The notes beneath the pieces are model-generated. The model saw only the letters and a program-made list of their open reading frames with translations, was not told the DNA's origin and ran no database searches. 64,000 bases of DNA from Ohtaekwangia sp. (GTDB lineage Bacteria > Bacteroidota > Bacteroidia > Cytophagales > Cyclobacteriaceae). Each line of letters begins with the position of its first letter. Within the stretch, counting starts at the first letter, position 1. The position numbers and the translations under genes were made by a program. The stretch covers positions 372,001 through 436,000 of the forward strand of contig JAJNPV010000050.1 in NCBI GenBank assembly GCA_021155195.1. The letters are read 5' to 3'. This document shows positions 35,097 through 44,992 of the stretch, in pieces.

Positions 35097-37034
35097 ATGA
35101 AGATTATCTTCTTCCTGAGTTTAATCCTATCCCTCGGAATAGCGCATGCTCAGAAATCGCCTATCAAGTTTGGGGAAATTCCTATGGAAGATCTCACTAT
35201 GAAATCCTATGATAAAGACTCATCTGCTTCTGCCGTTGTGCTGGTGGATTATGGTCAGGCTTATATCAGAATAAATGCCGGTGGCGCAAAACTTTATTTC
35301 GATCGCCATACTCGCATAAAAATCTTAAAAAAAGAAGGCCTTGAATATGCTAATGCTTCGATTCCATTATATGGACAAGGTTCTTCTGCAGAGTCAGTAG
35401 GTGGGCTAAAGGCTGTAACATACAATTTAGAAAACGGCAAAGTGGTGGAATCGAAGATAGCCAAAGAGGGAGTCTTTAAAGAAAACTTTTCTCGTTATAT
35501 CCATCTTCAGAAGTTTACATTGCCCGATGTAAAAGTTGGTTCGGTTATAGAGTACTCATATAAAGTAACTTCCGATTACTTTACAAATTTCCCTAACTGG
35601 CAATTTCAAAGAGCTATTCCAACCCGGTTGAGTGAGTATTGGGCTATCATCCCTGAATATTTTCATTACGAAAAATACATGCAAGGATATGTTCCTGTAA
35701 CAAGCTATGAAGTAAAGGATAATACATCTGCAGATTTTAATGAAAAAGCCCATCATTGGATAGTAAAGAATGTGCCCGCATTCAAAGACGAACCTTATAT
35801 GACAAGTGAGGATGATTATATTTCAAAAATGAATTTTGCTTTGTCAACTATTAGTATCCCCGGATCAATGACCCGCGAAGTAATGGGATCATGGCAAAAG
35901 TTAAATGAAATCTTGCTTGAAGATGAGGACTTTGGAAAAGTGATTGACAAGTCTGGATTTTTAAAATCGGACGTGGCGCAACTAACAGCTGGGTTAACAA
36001 CTCAAAAGCAAAAAGCTCAGGCCATCTATCAATATGTTAGCAACAATATTGAATGGGATGGAACAAAAGATTATTATCCCGATCCACTCAAAAAAATATT
36101 AGAAAAGAAAAAGGGTACATCTGGAGACATTAACGTTTTACTTGCTTCCATGCTTGATAAAGCTGGAATACCTGTTGAGATGGTTCTTTTAAGTACGCGA
36201 GATCATGGGTTTATTCGGGAAGCATACCCAATGACGCGACAATTTAATTATGTAATTGTGCAGGCCAAGGTTGACGATGCTACAATGCTTCTTGATGCTA
36301 CAGAAAAATATTTACCCTTAGGAATGCTTCCTGAAAGATGCTTGAATGGAAAAGGTCTTGTAATTTCCAAAACTAACCATGGTTGGCTTACAATAGACAC
36401 GAAGGTTAAAGCAAAATCTATTATTAGCGCAGATTTGAAACTCACTGCTGATGGTCAGCTTAATGGTAAATTGGAGTTAAATAAGGATGGTTACGATGCA
36501 CTTAACGCAAGAAAGAAATATTATAAAGATGGCGAGGAGGAATATGTGAAAAGAATTACCCATAATAAGGGTTGGGAAGTTCAAAGTAAAGCATTCGAGG
36601 GTATGGATAAATTACAAGAGAAAACAAAAGAAACTTATGAGCTTGAAGTGGCTGATCATGTCTCAGTAGCAGGATCACAAATGTATATCAATCCTTATTT
36701 AGTCTCTCAGTTAACTGAGAACCCATTCAAATTAGAAGAACGATCCTACCCTGTTGATTTTGGACGAAGTGAAGAAACACTATACATGTTTAAAATGATT
36801 ATACCCGATGGCTATGTGATAGACGAGCTCCCCCCCGCAAAAGTACTAGCCATGCCCGGGAACGCAGCGCGTTTTGTTTATAGTACTACGATGATCGGGA
36901 ATATGATTAGCCTTACCAGCACATTGTCAATAAACAAACCTATGTTCATTCAAGTAGACTACCCAATTCTCCGTGAGTTTTACAATCATGTAGTTGCGAA
37001 ACAAGCTGAGCAAATCGTATTAAAAAAGAAATAG
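35097..37034 (+). CDS. DUF3857/transglutaminase-like exported protein, catalytic residues lost
   Basis: The 645-residue protein has a signal peptide (MKIIFFLSLILSLGIAHAQ), an N-terminal DUF3857 beta-sandwich and a central transglutaminase-like domain. The expected catalytic Cys is replaced by Ile (G343-D344-I345, where active members read G-D-C). The expected His is replaced by Asn (F-N384-Y-V-I-V); only the Asp in L-L-D-A-T remains. It should therefore be unable to act as a cysteine acyltransferase or protease. It may instead bind substrate or its partner. The next gene, one base downstream, encodes an intact relative. The N-terminal lipid-free signal suggests a periplasmic or surface location. 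Confidence 0.85.
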   Translation: MKIIFFLSLILSLGIAHAQKSPIKFGEIPMEDLTMKSYDKDSSASAVVLVDYGQAYIRINAGGAKLYFDRHTRIKILKKEGLEYANASIPLYGQGSSAESVGGLKAVTYNLENGKVVESKIAKEGVFKENFSRYIHLQKFTLPDVKVGSVIEYSYKVTSDYFTNFPNWQFQRAIPTRLSEYWAIIPEYFHYEKYMQGYVPVTSYEVKDNTSADFNEKAHHWIVKNVPAFKDEPYMTSEDDYISKMNFALSTISIPGSMTREVMGSWQKLNEILLEDEDFGKVIDKSGFLKSDVAQLTAGLTTQKQKAQAIYQYVSNNIEWDGTKDYYPDPLKKILEKKKGTSGDINVLLASMLDKAGIPVEMVLLSTRDHGFIREAYPMTRQFNYVIVQAKVDDATMLLDATEKYLPLGMLPERCLNGKGLVISKTNHGWLTIDTKVKAKSIISADLKLTADGQLNGKLELNKDGYDALNARKKYYKDGEEEYVKRITHNKGWEVQSKAFEGMDKLQEKTKETYELEVADHVSVAGSQMYINPYLVSQLTENPFKLEERSYPVDFGRSEETLYMFKMIIPDGYVIDELPPAKVLAMPGNAARFVYSTTMIGNMISLTSTLSINKPMFIQVDYPILREFYNHVVAKQAEQIVLKKK

Positions 37035-37035
37035 C

Positions 37036-38940
37036 ATGAGAAAATTGCTTTTTGCAATCATTCTAATCTCTTCAAAAATTTTTGGAGGAGATTTACAATA
37101 CCCTGTAAGTCAAATCTCAGAAGAAATGAAAAAGGGAATGTATGCGGTAGTGCGCCTTCAGGAATTGCGGTGGGACATACAATCAAAGAGTGGTGCATCC
37201 ATACATTTTAAACAAGTAATTACAATTCTTAATGATAAGGCAAACGACCACGCTGAAATAGTGGTGGGATATGACAAACTTCGATCAATCAAATCATTAA
37301 AGGGAGTTGTTTATGATGCGCAAGGAAAAGAGATACGGAAATTAAAACAAAGTGATATAAAAGATCAAAGCAATTTTGACGGATTTTCTTTGTATAGCGA
37401 TAATCGCCTGAAATATGCAAACCTATCTCAAGCCATCTATCCTTACACCGTAGAGATCGAGTATGAAGTTCAATACAAATACCTGTACTCTGGTCCTGAT
37501 TTTTTCCTTTACAGGGATGATGAAATTTCACTTCAAAAGACATCGTATATCATTAGTTATCCTATGGATTTAAAACCCCGATACAAACTAATGAACATAA
37601 AGGAACCAGCAGTTGAGAAGACTAAGGATGGAAAGGAGCAACTTGTTTGGACTTTTGAAAATGTAAGGCCAGTTAAGTTTGAAAGATTATCACCCGATCA
37701 GGAACAAATTATCCCCAACATAAAAGCTGCTCCCGTGTCATTCGAATATGGCGGTTATGAGGGCAGAATGGATACTTGGAAAGATTACGGGTTATGGCAG
37801 GCAAAACTAAATGAAGGAAGAAACAACTTAACAGATCAGGCAAAACAAAAAGCAAGAGAACTAACAAAGAATGCAACTACACGTGAAGAGAAAACAAAAA
37901 TTCTATATGAGTATCTGCAAAACAAAACCCGGTATGTGAGTATCCAATTGGGTATAGGTGGGCTACAACCCTTTGAAGCAAAAACGGTAGACCAAACAGG
38001 TTATGGAGATTGCAAAGCTCTTTCTAATTACATGGTCTCGCTTCTAGGGGAGGTGGGTGTTACAGGTTATTATACCACCATTATGGCAGGTCGTGGGGAG
38101 GCAGAGATAGATAAGGATTTTCCAAGTCACCAGGGAAACCATGTAATTGTAGCTGTTCCAAATGAATCAGACACCTTGTGGCTGGAGTGCACAAGCCAGA
38201 CCAATCCATTTAATTGGATGGGAAGTTTTACGGGTGATCGTTATGCAATGATGGTAACTGAAAAAGGAGGGGTTCTTGTGCGAACACCCAAGTATCCGGC
38301 CGAAGAAAACCTGCAAACAAGAACAGCAAAAGTTCACCTAGAATCAACAGGCAATGCCAAAGCAACAGTAAGAACAATCTACAAAGGTCTTCAATATGAA
38401 AACGGTGGATTAAACTTTCATTTAGATGATCAATATGATAATCAAAAGAAGTGGATACAGCAGAATACGCAAATACCAACCTTTGATCTTGCTAAATTCA
38501 CGGTAAAGAATAATAAAGAAAAAATTCCTTCGGCTGAAGTAGAAATGGAACTTGTTCTTAATCGATTTGCATCTGTAAGCGGAAAAAGAATTTTTCTTAC
38601 GCCTAATCTGATGAATCGCTCAACGTACATTCCTGAGAAACTTGAGAGCAGAAAAACAAAGGTGGTGCTTCGTACTCCCTACATTGACATAGACACAATT
38701 CGATATCAAATACCTGAAGAAATTTATCCTGAGTTTCTTCCCGAACCTGTAAAATTCAGCTCACGGTTTGGCGAGTATGAAGCCAGTTTTAAAATTGATC
38801 AGGGAAGTTTACTCTATGTGCGAAGAGTAAAAATGAAGAAGGGTGAATTTCCCCCTGAGTCGTATAATGAATTGATTGATTTTTATAAAAACATGAATAA
38901 GGCAGACAATACAAAAATTGTATTCGTTACAAAAACTTAA
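37036..38940 (+). CDS. DUF3857/transglutaminase-like exported protein, catalytic residues intact
   Basis: The 634-residue protein has the same two-domain plan as its upstream neighbour: signal sequence, DUF3857 beta-sandwich, transglutaminase core and a C-terminal beta domain. Here the catalytic residues are present: C326 in G-D-C-K-A-L-S, H369 in G-N-H-V-I-V and the third acidic residue E384 in L-E-C-T-S-Q. Transglutaminase-like enzymes of this kind usually cleave or transfer acyl groups on peptides. The natural substrate is not known for this group. The one-base gap to the preceding gene makes co-translation likely, so the two proteins probably work as a pair. Confidence 0.87.
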   Translation: MRKLLFAIILISSKIFGGDLQYPVSQISEEMKKGMYAVVRLQELRWDIQSKSGASIHFKQVITILNDKANDHAEIVVGYDKLRSIKSLKGVVYDAQGKEIRKLKQSDIKDQSNFDGFSLYSDNRLKYANLSQAIYPYTVEIEYEVQYKYLYSGPDFFLYRDDEISLQKTSYIISYPMDLKPRYKLMNIKEPAVEKTKDGKEQLVWTFENVRPVKFERLSPDQEQIIPNIKAAPVSFEYGGYEGRMDTWKDYGLWQAKLNEGRNNLTDQAKQKARELTKNATTREEKTKILYEYLQNKTRYVSIQLGIGGLQPFEAKTVDQTGYGDCKALSNYMVSLLGEVGVTGYYTTIMAGRGEAEIDKDFPSHQGNHVIVAVPNESDTLWLECTSQTNPFNWMGSFTGDRYAMMVTEKGGVLVRTPKYPAEENLQTRTAKVHLESTGNAKATVRTIYKGLQYENGGLNFHLDDQYDNQKKWIQQNTQIPTFDLAKFTVKNNKEKIPSAEVEMELVLNRFASVSGKRIFLTPNLMNRSTYIPEKLESRKTKVVLRTPYIDIDTIRYQIPEEIYPEFLPEPVKFSSRFGEYEASFKIDQGSLLYVRRVKMKKGEFPPESYNELIDFYKNMNKADNTKIVFVTKT

Positions 38941-38942
38941 TG

Positions 38943-39749
38943 CTATTCTAAAGGAGCATTCGCTTCTTTGCTCATGACAAAATAAACTAACCGATCGGTC
39001 ATGGAAGGCCACCATTTGTTTAACCATACAGCCAATTTTCCCTGTGCCGTTAAAACAAGTGTGCGTTTGCGTTTTACTACTGCCTTATAAATGTAATGGG
39101 CACACTCAGTTGCCGTCATCATTTTTTCTTCTTGCCTGGGCGATTCCCCTTGAGCCCTGCCATCTTTCATTAATGCTCGTTTGCGAATATTAGAAGTAGT
39201 AAAACCTGGACAAGCAGTAAGTACATGTACTCCCGTTTTGATTAATTCATTTCGCAAAACTTCTAAGAAACCATTTAAAGCAAACTTTGAAGCTGAGTAT
39301 CCTGTTCTACCGGGCAATCCACGAAAGCCTGCCACAGAAGAAATACCTACAATAGATCCTTTATTTTTAATAATCTCAGGAAGACAATACTTAGTCGCAT
39401 ATAAAACACCAAAGAAGTTGGTGTCCATAACTTTTCTTACTACCTCTAGGTCAACTTCCGAGAATAGTGCCCGCATGGAAATACCTGCATTATTGATTAA
39501 AATATCAATTGTTCCATATAGCCTGATGGCTTCATCGGCCATGGTTTTATTATCTTGTTCAATGCCAACATCGGCTCTAAAACCATGAATGAGAATATTC
39601 TTTTGTCTTAGCTCGTGCACCGTTTTATCAAGATCGATTTGGTTTCTACCTGTTATAAGAACCTTTGAACCTTCGCCTCCAAACTTTTCGGCTAATGCTC
39701 TTCCGATCCCCGAAGTTCCACCCGTAATTATGACTACTTTATCTTTCAT
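38943..39749 (-). CDS. Short-chain dehydrogenase/reductase
   Basis: The 268-residue protein is a classical SDR. The NAD(P)-binding motif is T-G-G-T-S-G-I-G (near residue 9-16), the structural N-N-A-G is present, and the catalytic Tyr and Lys are in Y-S-A-S-K (in GRTGYSASKFAL). The ATG at 39749 is used; an upstream TTG would add five residues. The C-terminal part has a hydrophobic amphipathic end (AVWLNKWWPSMTDRLVYFVM), which may associate with membrane, as in some lipid-acting SDRs. Its neighbour, divergent by 48 bases, is an LpxL-type acyltransferase, so a lipid substrate is possible. Substrate and direction are not known. Confidence 0.9.
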   Translation of the reverse strand: MKDKVVIITGGTSGIGRALAEKFGGEGSKVLITGRNQIDLDKTVHELRQKNILIHGFRADVGIEQDNKTMADEAIRLYGTIDILINNAGISMRALFSEVDLEVVRKVMDTNFFGVLYATKYCLPEIIKNKGSIVGISSVAGFRGLPGRTGYSASKFALNGFLEVLRNELIKTGVHVLTACPGFTTSNIRKRALMKDGRAQGESPRQEEKMMTATECAHYIYKAVVKRKRTLVLTAQGKLAVWLNKWWPSMTDRLVYFVMSKEANAPLE

Positions 39750-39797
39750 ATTATTGCGTGGCAAAAGTAATCAAAACATTGTTTTATTTTTGAATTC

Positions 39798-40640
39798 ATG
39801 ATTTTGCTCAGGCTCTTATCGCACCTCCCGTTTTGGGTACTATATCTCTTTTCTGACTTTCTGTTCTTTGTAAGTTACCGAGTAGTTGGGTATCGCAAAA
39901 AAATCGTTCAAAAAAATCTAAAGAACTCATTTCCTGAAAAAGGAGTGAAAGAGATTAAGGCGATCGAAAAACAATTCTATAAAGACTTATGCGATTATGG
40001 TGTTGAAACACTTAAACTTCTTACCATATCTGCAGAAGAATTAAAAAAGAGAATGGTTTATAAAAATCCAGAGTTGGTTAAAAAGTTTTCAGACACTAAT
40101 CAATCAATTCTTCTTCTCACTTCGCATCAGTTTAATTGGGAATGGCTACTTACTTCGGGTTGCCTGTATCTTCCATTAGGTGTTGATTTCGTTTATCAGA
40201 AGCAAAGCAGTAAAACGTTTGATGCATTTTCATTAGCAGGCCGAACTCGCTTCGGAGCATTTCCTATTGAGCGATCGCAAGTGGGGCGTGAGGTAATTAG
40301 AAGAAAAAATATTTTAAGAGGAGTAGCCATTATGGCCGATCAATTTCCGGGTCACTCCAGTGATAAAAAACACTGGACCCAATTTCTAAATCAGAACACA
40401 GCGTTTTTCTTTGGACTCAGTCAAGTAGCTTTTATGACTCAATACCCCGCAGTATTCTATGGTATTCGAAAAATAAAACGTGGTTATTATGAGGCCGAAG
40501 GTTTCATTGTATCCATGCCACCTTACGAAAAAGGAAGCCAACAGATTGTTGATGATTACGCGAAGGCATCAGAAAAAATTATTCAGTATTACCCTGCCGG
40601 ATGGTTATGGTCGCACAACCGATGGAAATCGCGTGACTAG
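39798..40640 (+). CDS. LpxL/HtrB-type lysophospholipid (lipid A) acyltransferase
   Basis: The 280-residue protein belongs to the LpxL/LpxM/HtrB family, which adds secondary acyl chains to lipid A or acylates other amphipathic lipids at the inner membrane. It has an N-terminal hydrophobic helix and the conserved G-Y-R-K-K-(I)-V-x-x-N-L block. The catalytic H-x4-E is in S-H-Q-F-N-W-E-W, followed further on by A-D-Q and P-A-V. Length is near the family norm (about 290-310). Its stop codon lies in a shared CTAG with the convergent SNF2 helicase gene. A perfect TATTTTTG element ends five bases before the ATG, suggesting a very short or absent leader. Confidence 0.9.
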   Translation: MILLRLLSHLPFWVLYLFSDFLFFVSYRVVGYRKKIVQKNLKNSFPEKGVKEIKAIEKQFYKDLCDYGVETLKLLTISAEELKKRMVYKNPELVKKFSDTNQSILLLTSHQFNWEWLLTSGCLYLPLGVDFVYQKQSSKTFDAFSLAGRTRFGAFPIERSQVGREVIRRKNILRGVAIMADQFPGHSSDKKHWTQFLNQNTAFFFGLSQVAFMTQYPAVFYGIRKIKRGYYEAEGFIVSMPPYEKGSQQIVDDYAKASEKIIQYYPAGWLWSHNRWKSRD

Positions 40641-43582
40641 TTCAAGAGCATTTCAATGTCTTCGCGCGAAAGTGACTTTATCACATTCTCCTCGCTTTGA
40701 ATTAAATTCTCCGATAACTTCAATTTATGTTTTTGGAGTGTTAAGATTTTTTCCTCCACTGTATTGCGAGTAATAAACTTATAACTGAATACTTTTTTCT
40801 TCTGACCTATACGATGCGCTCGGTCCATCGCTTGTGCCTCCACAGCAGGGTTCCACCAGGGATCAAGGATGAATACATAATCTGCTTCTGTAAGATTCAA
40901 TCCTAATCCCCCGGCTTTAATTGAAATCAAAAAGACTTTTACAGTTTCTTCTCGATTAAATTTATCAACCTGTTCCTTTCGGTCGTTGCTTGAGCCATCG
41001 AGATATGCAAATGGAATTTTCTTTTCCTTCAACAACTGGCGCACAATATCAAGGTGCTTCACAAACTGGCTAAACACCAAAAGTTTGTGGCCTTCCAACA
41101 ATGCATTGTCCAACATGTGTGAAACATCCTCTAGCTTACCCGAATCGCCTTCATAACTCGGATCAACCATTTTAGGATGATTGGATAGTTGGCGCAACTT
41201 GGTTAGTCCTTCTAATATCATCATGCGCGAACTATTGATGCCTTCTTTGTCTATCAAATCCAGGATCTTATGACGATAGAAAGATTTTGCTTCATCATAC
41301 TTCTTCTCCTGCTCAACCGTCATGTTCGTGTAATGAACATTCTCAACCTTTTCAGGAAGATCGGTTGCCACCTGCGACTTTAGCCTACGCAAAAGAAATG
41401 GTTTAATAATCGCATTTAGCTTTTTAGTTTTTGCTTCATCATTTTTCTTTTCTATCGGAATTTGATACTCATTCTTAAAGAAAGTTTGCCCACCAAGCAA
41501 GCCTGGATTGATGAATGTGATTTGTGACCAAAGATCAAGGGTTGTGTTCTCGAGTGGCGTTCCGGTAAGCGTAAGTTTATAACGCGACTTTAATTCCTTT
41601 ACCGCCTTCGCAATATTTGAGTTTGGGTTTTTGATTACCTGCGACTCATCAAGAATGATGTAGTTGAAATAAAATTTCTGAAACAACTCAACGTCTAGCC
41701 GTGTAATTCCATATGATGTCAATACAACATCGTAGTTACTAAAACGATTTATATCTTTATTGCGAAGGGTGCCTGTATAGGTAAGTATTTTTAAGTCGGG
41801 AGTAAACTTAGCAGCTTCCATTTCCCAATTATAAATGAGTGATGTAGGCATAATCAACAAGGTGGTTCCAGCTTCTCCCTTTTCTTTTTCCGACTGAAGT
41901 AGCGCTAGTGTTTGCACTGTCTTACCAAGACCCATATCATCGGCCAAACATCCACCCAAATGAAATTCATTTAAAAACCTAAGCCAGTTGTAACCCGCTT
42001 TTTGATAAGGGCGCAGCGTTCCTTCAAACTTTTCAGGAAGCTCATAATCCCTGATTCCACTAAATGATTGAAGATTGCGAAGGCGATCACTCATGTGCAC
42101 TTTAGCAAGACTGCCCTCTTCCAACTCGCGCAAGAGATTAATATGATGTTTCTTCAGTACAGGTTTTTCGTTTTTGCCATGCGTTTCGCTCATCGCAAAA
42201 AGATCTCCATACTTCACTAACCAAGCTTCGGGTATAATGGCAATCTCTCCGTTGGGAAGTTTAAACTCTACTTTCTTTTTAAGAATCAGCTTTCTTAATT
42301 CTTTAAAAGAGATTTCATATTCTCCAAACCTGATTTTTGCATGGATATCAAACCAATCAATATTTTCTTTTACCTCTAATTCAATCACCGCCTTCCCAAC
42401 AAAGTATTTCTTGTCTCTATTGTCGGGTTGGCTCACTTCAAAGCCAAGGTTAAGTAGGTTAACCCGATTTTCATTTAACCAGGAAAAGGCCTGAGCCTTT
42501 TCAACTGCTGTACGAAATCCTCGCAAGGGAAGACCAAGTTTTACAAGAGTTTGTGAGTATTGTTTTTCCGTATCTGTATTTCTTTTTATACGGTGAAACA
42601 CATAATCATTATCTTTTTTCTCAACGGTAACGCTTACAGGCCCAAAAGCGTCTCCGCGGAAGCGATGCTTGCCATATTTAAACGAAAGGTCAAACACAAT
42701 TTTGCCCGCTTCATCACTAGCCACACCTTCATCATTCGATTCGCCAAACAATGTTTTAATTTCTTTTGAATTAGCTGGCGGCAACTCTGAAATGGTTAAT
42801 AGCGGATGAGGATCATACTCATTTTTATTAATCTCAAAACCATGAGCTTCAATTTCATCGAAAGAAGCAATGAGAGGGGCAACAAATCGATTATAATAAG
42901 TCTCCTCCAGATTTTTAGGAATAACTACATGCTTCTTGCTTAGGAAGGGTAAAAGTTTTTTCCCATCTACTGATTTTTCAAAACCATAGAGCTTTCCATT
43001 TAACACCATCCATGCAGGATGTTTACAAATCAAGTAGGCACTGGGATTAGGTATGTCTACTCGTTTACCTTCATAACTTATAGTTGGATAATAGTTTGTG
43101 CTTTCATCTCCACGTCTGAAATGGAATTGAATACTGGCACGCTTGTCTAACACCTCAACCTGGCGCCAGGTGGGTTCACCATCGTTGCCCATTTCAAAGA
43201 GCATCTTGCCTTTCATTTTCTCAAGCACGGCAGCTCTTCGTTTTTCCATGAACGCTTCAATTTGCTCTTGAAGTAATTCATCGCCCTTATCTTTTTTGAA
43301 AACCTTACTGAAAAATTCATCAGGCTTCATGATTTTCCTTGAAAAATGTCTAAGCACAGCATCCTGACTCATGCCATCCATCATTTCAATTAACTCAAAA
43401 TCGCGGTCGTCTAATCCTTTTGAAAATTCGCGTGCATTTTTATGCGAAATGTTTTGATGCTGATAGGTGAGCTTTCCTTTTTCATCAACATGAATAATAA
43501 ATGATTCGAAAATATAGCCCAGATACTCATGTTGGTACAATGAGTAGATGATTTGAAAAGGCTGTGCTGCCGATACTTTCAT
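40637..43582 (-). CDS. SNF2/SWI2-family DNA-dependent ATPase
   Basis: The 981-residue protein has a long N-terminal region (about 1-480) of Bacteroidota type and then a Snf2 helicase core. It carries Walker A D-D-M-G-L-G-K-T (ADDMGLGKTVQTLALL), the D-E-S-Q Walker B box and L-T-G-T-P-L-E-N (motif III). The C-terminal lobe has A-G-G-L-G-L-N-L and D-R-A-H-R-I-G-Q (motifs V and VI). Bacterial members, such as the RapA-like ones, remodel protein-DNA or RNA-polymerase complexes. The helicase core looks complete. The start is the ATG at 43582; the frame stays open for a short distance upstream without a better start. Confidence 0.92.
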   Translation of the reverse strand: MKVSAAQPFQIIYSLYQHEYLGYIFESFIIHVDEKGKLTYQHQNISHKNAREFSKGLDDRDFELIEMMDGMSQDAVLRHFSRKIMKPDEFFSKVFKKDKGDELLQEQIEAFMEKRRAAVLEKMKGKMLFEMGNDGEPTWRQVEVLDKRASIQFHFRRGDESTNYYPTISYEGKRVDIPNPSAYLICKHPAWMVLNGKLYGFEKSVDGKKLLPFLSKKHVVIPKNLEETYYNRFVAPLIASFDEIEAHGFEINKNEYDPHPLLTISELPPANSKEIKTLFGESNDEGVASDEAGKIVFDLSFKYGKHRFRGDAFGPVSVTVEKKDNDYVFHRIKRNTDTEKQYSQTLVKLGLPLRGFRTAVEKAQAFSWLNENRVNLLNLGFEVSQPDNRDKKYFVGKAVIELEVKENIDWFDIHAKIRFGEYEISFKELRKLILKKKVEFKLPNGEIAIIPEAWLVKYGDLFAMSETHGKNEKPVLKKHHINLLRELEEGSLAKVHMSDRLRNLQSFSGIRDYELPEKFEGTLRPYQKAGYNWLRFLNEFHLGGCLADDMGLGKTVQTLALLQSEKEKGEAGTTLLIMPTSLIYNWEMEAAKFTPDLKILTYTGTLRNKDINRFSNYDVVLTSYGITRLDVELFQKFYFNYIILDESQVIKNPNSNIAKAVKELKSRYKLTLTGTPLENTTLDLWSQITFINPGLLGGQTFFKNEYQIPIEKKNDEAKTKKLNAIIKPFLLRRLKSQVATDLPEKVENVHYTNMTVEQEKKYDEAKSFYRHKILDLIDKEGINSSRMMILEGLTKLRQLSNHPKMVDPSYEGDSGKLEDVSHMLDNALLEGHKLLVFSQFVKHLDIVRQLLKEKKIPFAYLDGSSNDRKEQVDKFNREETVKVFLISIKAGGLGLNLTEADYVFILDPWWNPAVEAQAMDRAHRIGQKKKVFSYKFITRNTVEEKILTLQKHKLKLSENLIQSEENVIKSLSREDIEMLLN

Positions 43583-43675
43583 GGGCTCAAGTTCTTTTAT
43601 CTCAATCTGTTGATGTGCTTGGACCTCTGAAAGAAGCAGTTAAGCCTACTTTTAAGCACTTTACAGAGTAAGCAG

Positions 43676-43694
43676 AATTGCAAAATAGGCAATT
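43676..43694. repeat. Small inverted repeat in the gap before the SNF2 gene
   Basis: AATTGC (43676-43681) and GCAATT (43689-43694) are perfect inverted repeats with a seven-base spacer. They lie in the 165-base gap between the SNF2 gene and the permease gene. The rest of the gap shows nothing I can recognise. The arms are short and significance is low. Confidence 0.25.
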
Positions 43695-43747
43695 ACTTCT
43701 AATAAATTCGTTGAATTTACCCTAAAATCATGCTTACTAATTACATG

Positions 43748-44971
43748 CTAAAGGTGATCGATCGAATAAGAGCGGGCGGCAAGCCGGGCGGGATAAAATG
43801 AAACCAGTAGCGTTATAACAATGATAACGAGTGAGGTAAGGGCAAAATCCGAGAACTTCATCTCCACCGGATAGTTCGGGATAATGGCGTTGTCCATCCC
43901 CATTCCTACCAATCCAAAACGACTCTGCAACCAACAAATGGTTCCTCCCAAAATAAGCCCGGTTACAGCTCCTGAAAATGCAATAAGGGCTCCCTCGCCA
44001 AGAAAAATTTTTTGAATTAAACGTTGTTGCCCACCCATAGCAAACAAAATTGAGATGTCTTTTTTCTTATCTATTGCTAACATCATTAACGAAAAGAAAA
44101 TATTGATAGATGCAACAAGTACTAATAGTATTAACGCTACCGCAGTAAAGAGTTTTTCTATTTTTAATAACCGGTAGATGTCCTGATGTTGTTCTTCGTT
44201 AGTTAGCACTTTAAAAGCATCACCAACTACAGCTTTAATTCTTTGCTGAATATCCTTTTCGTTTACTCCTTCATGGGTCTGAATTTCAAGAGAGGTGCGC
44301 TTATTGTCATAATTGAGTAACTCTTGTGCAAATTGTAGGGGAACAAAAATGTAATTTTCATCATAATTCTTTTCGATGGAGAAAACTCCTCCTGGCTCAA
44401 TAGATTTTCTTGTATATAGTTGGGAAGGATCTATACCGGATGCTTTCATGTTTTTAATATAGAATAGTTGCAAAGGATATAAGTTTTCCTCGGCAGCTAT
44501 TGATAGCGCATACTGAACCCCACGACCAATAATGGCATAGTTAATCCCATTCTCTTCCAGCACCAATCGGCCATTAGCAATATGATCGTCCAGTCGATGT
44601 TGATCAAGAAAATTATTGCTCACTCCTTTCAGGGTAATTACCATATCTGCATCGCGGTAACGCACATATGCATAATCCTCAATTACTTCCGTAACAATTT
44701 GAACGCCTTCAATGGCTTGAATTTTACTGAGAAATTCGGGGGATACTTCAAATGATTTACCTTTCTCCAATTCTATCTTTATTTCGGGATCGAAAGATGA
44801 ATTCAAGGATCGCAACAAATCGCCCAAACCATTGAACACGGAAAGCACAATGATTAAGGCAGCTGTAGAGAAAGCAATCCCAATCATGGAAAGTAAAGAA
44901 ATAATGTTAATGAAATTCTTCTTTCTCTTAGAGAAGAAATATCGTCTCGCTATGAAAAGGGAGAGATTCAA
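43748..44971 (-). CDS. LolC/LolE/FtsX-type ABC transporter permease
   Basis: The 407-residue protein has the plan of lipoprotein-releasing permeases. One membrane helix follows a basic start (FIARRYFFSKRKKNFINIISLLSMIGIAFST at about 7-37). A large periplasmic MacB-type domain (about 60-260) follows, and then three C-terminal helices. The conserved S-x-x-x-I-G-I-A and V-x-x-F-N-G-L motifs of LolC/LolE are visible. In Bacteroidota a single permease of this type usually acts as a homodimer with a LolD ATPase encoded elsewhere. It starts 21 bases after rbfA, an arrangement frequent in this phylum. Confidence 0.88.
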   Translation of the reverse strand: MNLSLFIARRYFFSKRKKNFINIISLLSMIGIAFSTAALIIVLSVFNGLGDLLRSLNSSFDPEIKIELEKGKSFEVSPEFLSKIQAIEGVQIVTEVIEDYAYVRYRDADMVITLKGVSNNFLDQHRLDDHIANGRLVLEENGINYAIIGRGVQYALSIAAEENLYPLQLFYIKNMKASGIDPSQLYTRKSIEPGGVFSIEKNYDENYIFVPLQFAQELLNYDNKRTSLEIQTHEGVNEKDIQQRIKAVVGDAFKVLTNEEQHQDIYRLLKIEKLFTAVALILLVLVASINIFFSLMMLAIDKKKDISILFAMGGQQRLIQKIFLGEGALIAFSGAVTGLILGGTICWLQSRFGLVGMGMDNAIIPNYPVEMKFSDFALTSLVIIVITLLVSFYPARLAARSYSIDHL

Positions 44972-44992
44972 AGAGCTTAAAAGACAAATTGT

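Noticed and set aside
42174..42494. 106-residue plus-strand frame inside the SNF2 gene
   Set aside because: Antisense shadow; no signal, motif or promoter element supports it.
43737..43937. 66-residue frame over the end of the permease gene
   Set aside because: It lies on the same strand inside the permease coding region in another frame, with no recognisable content.
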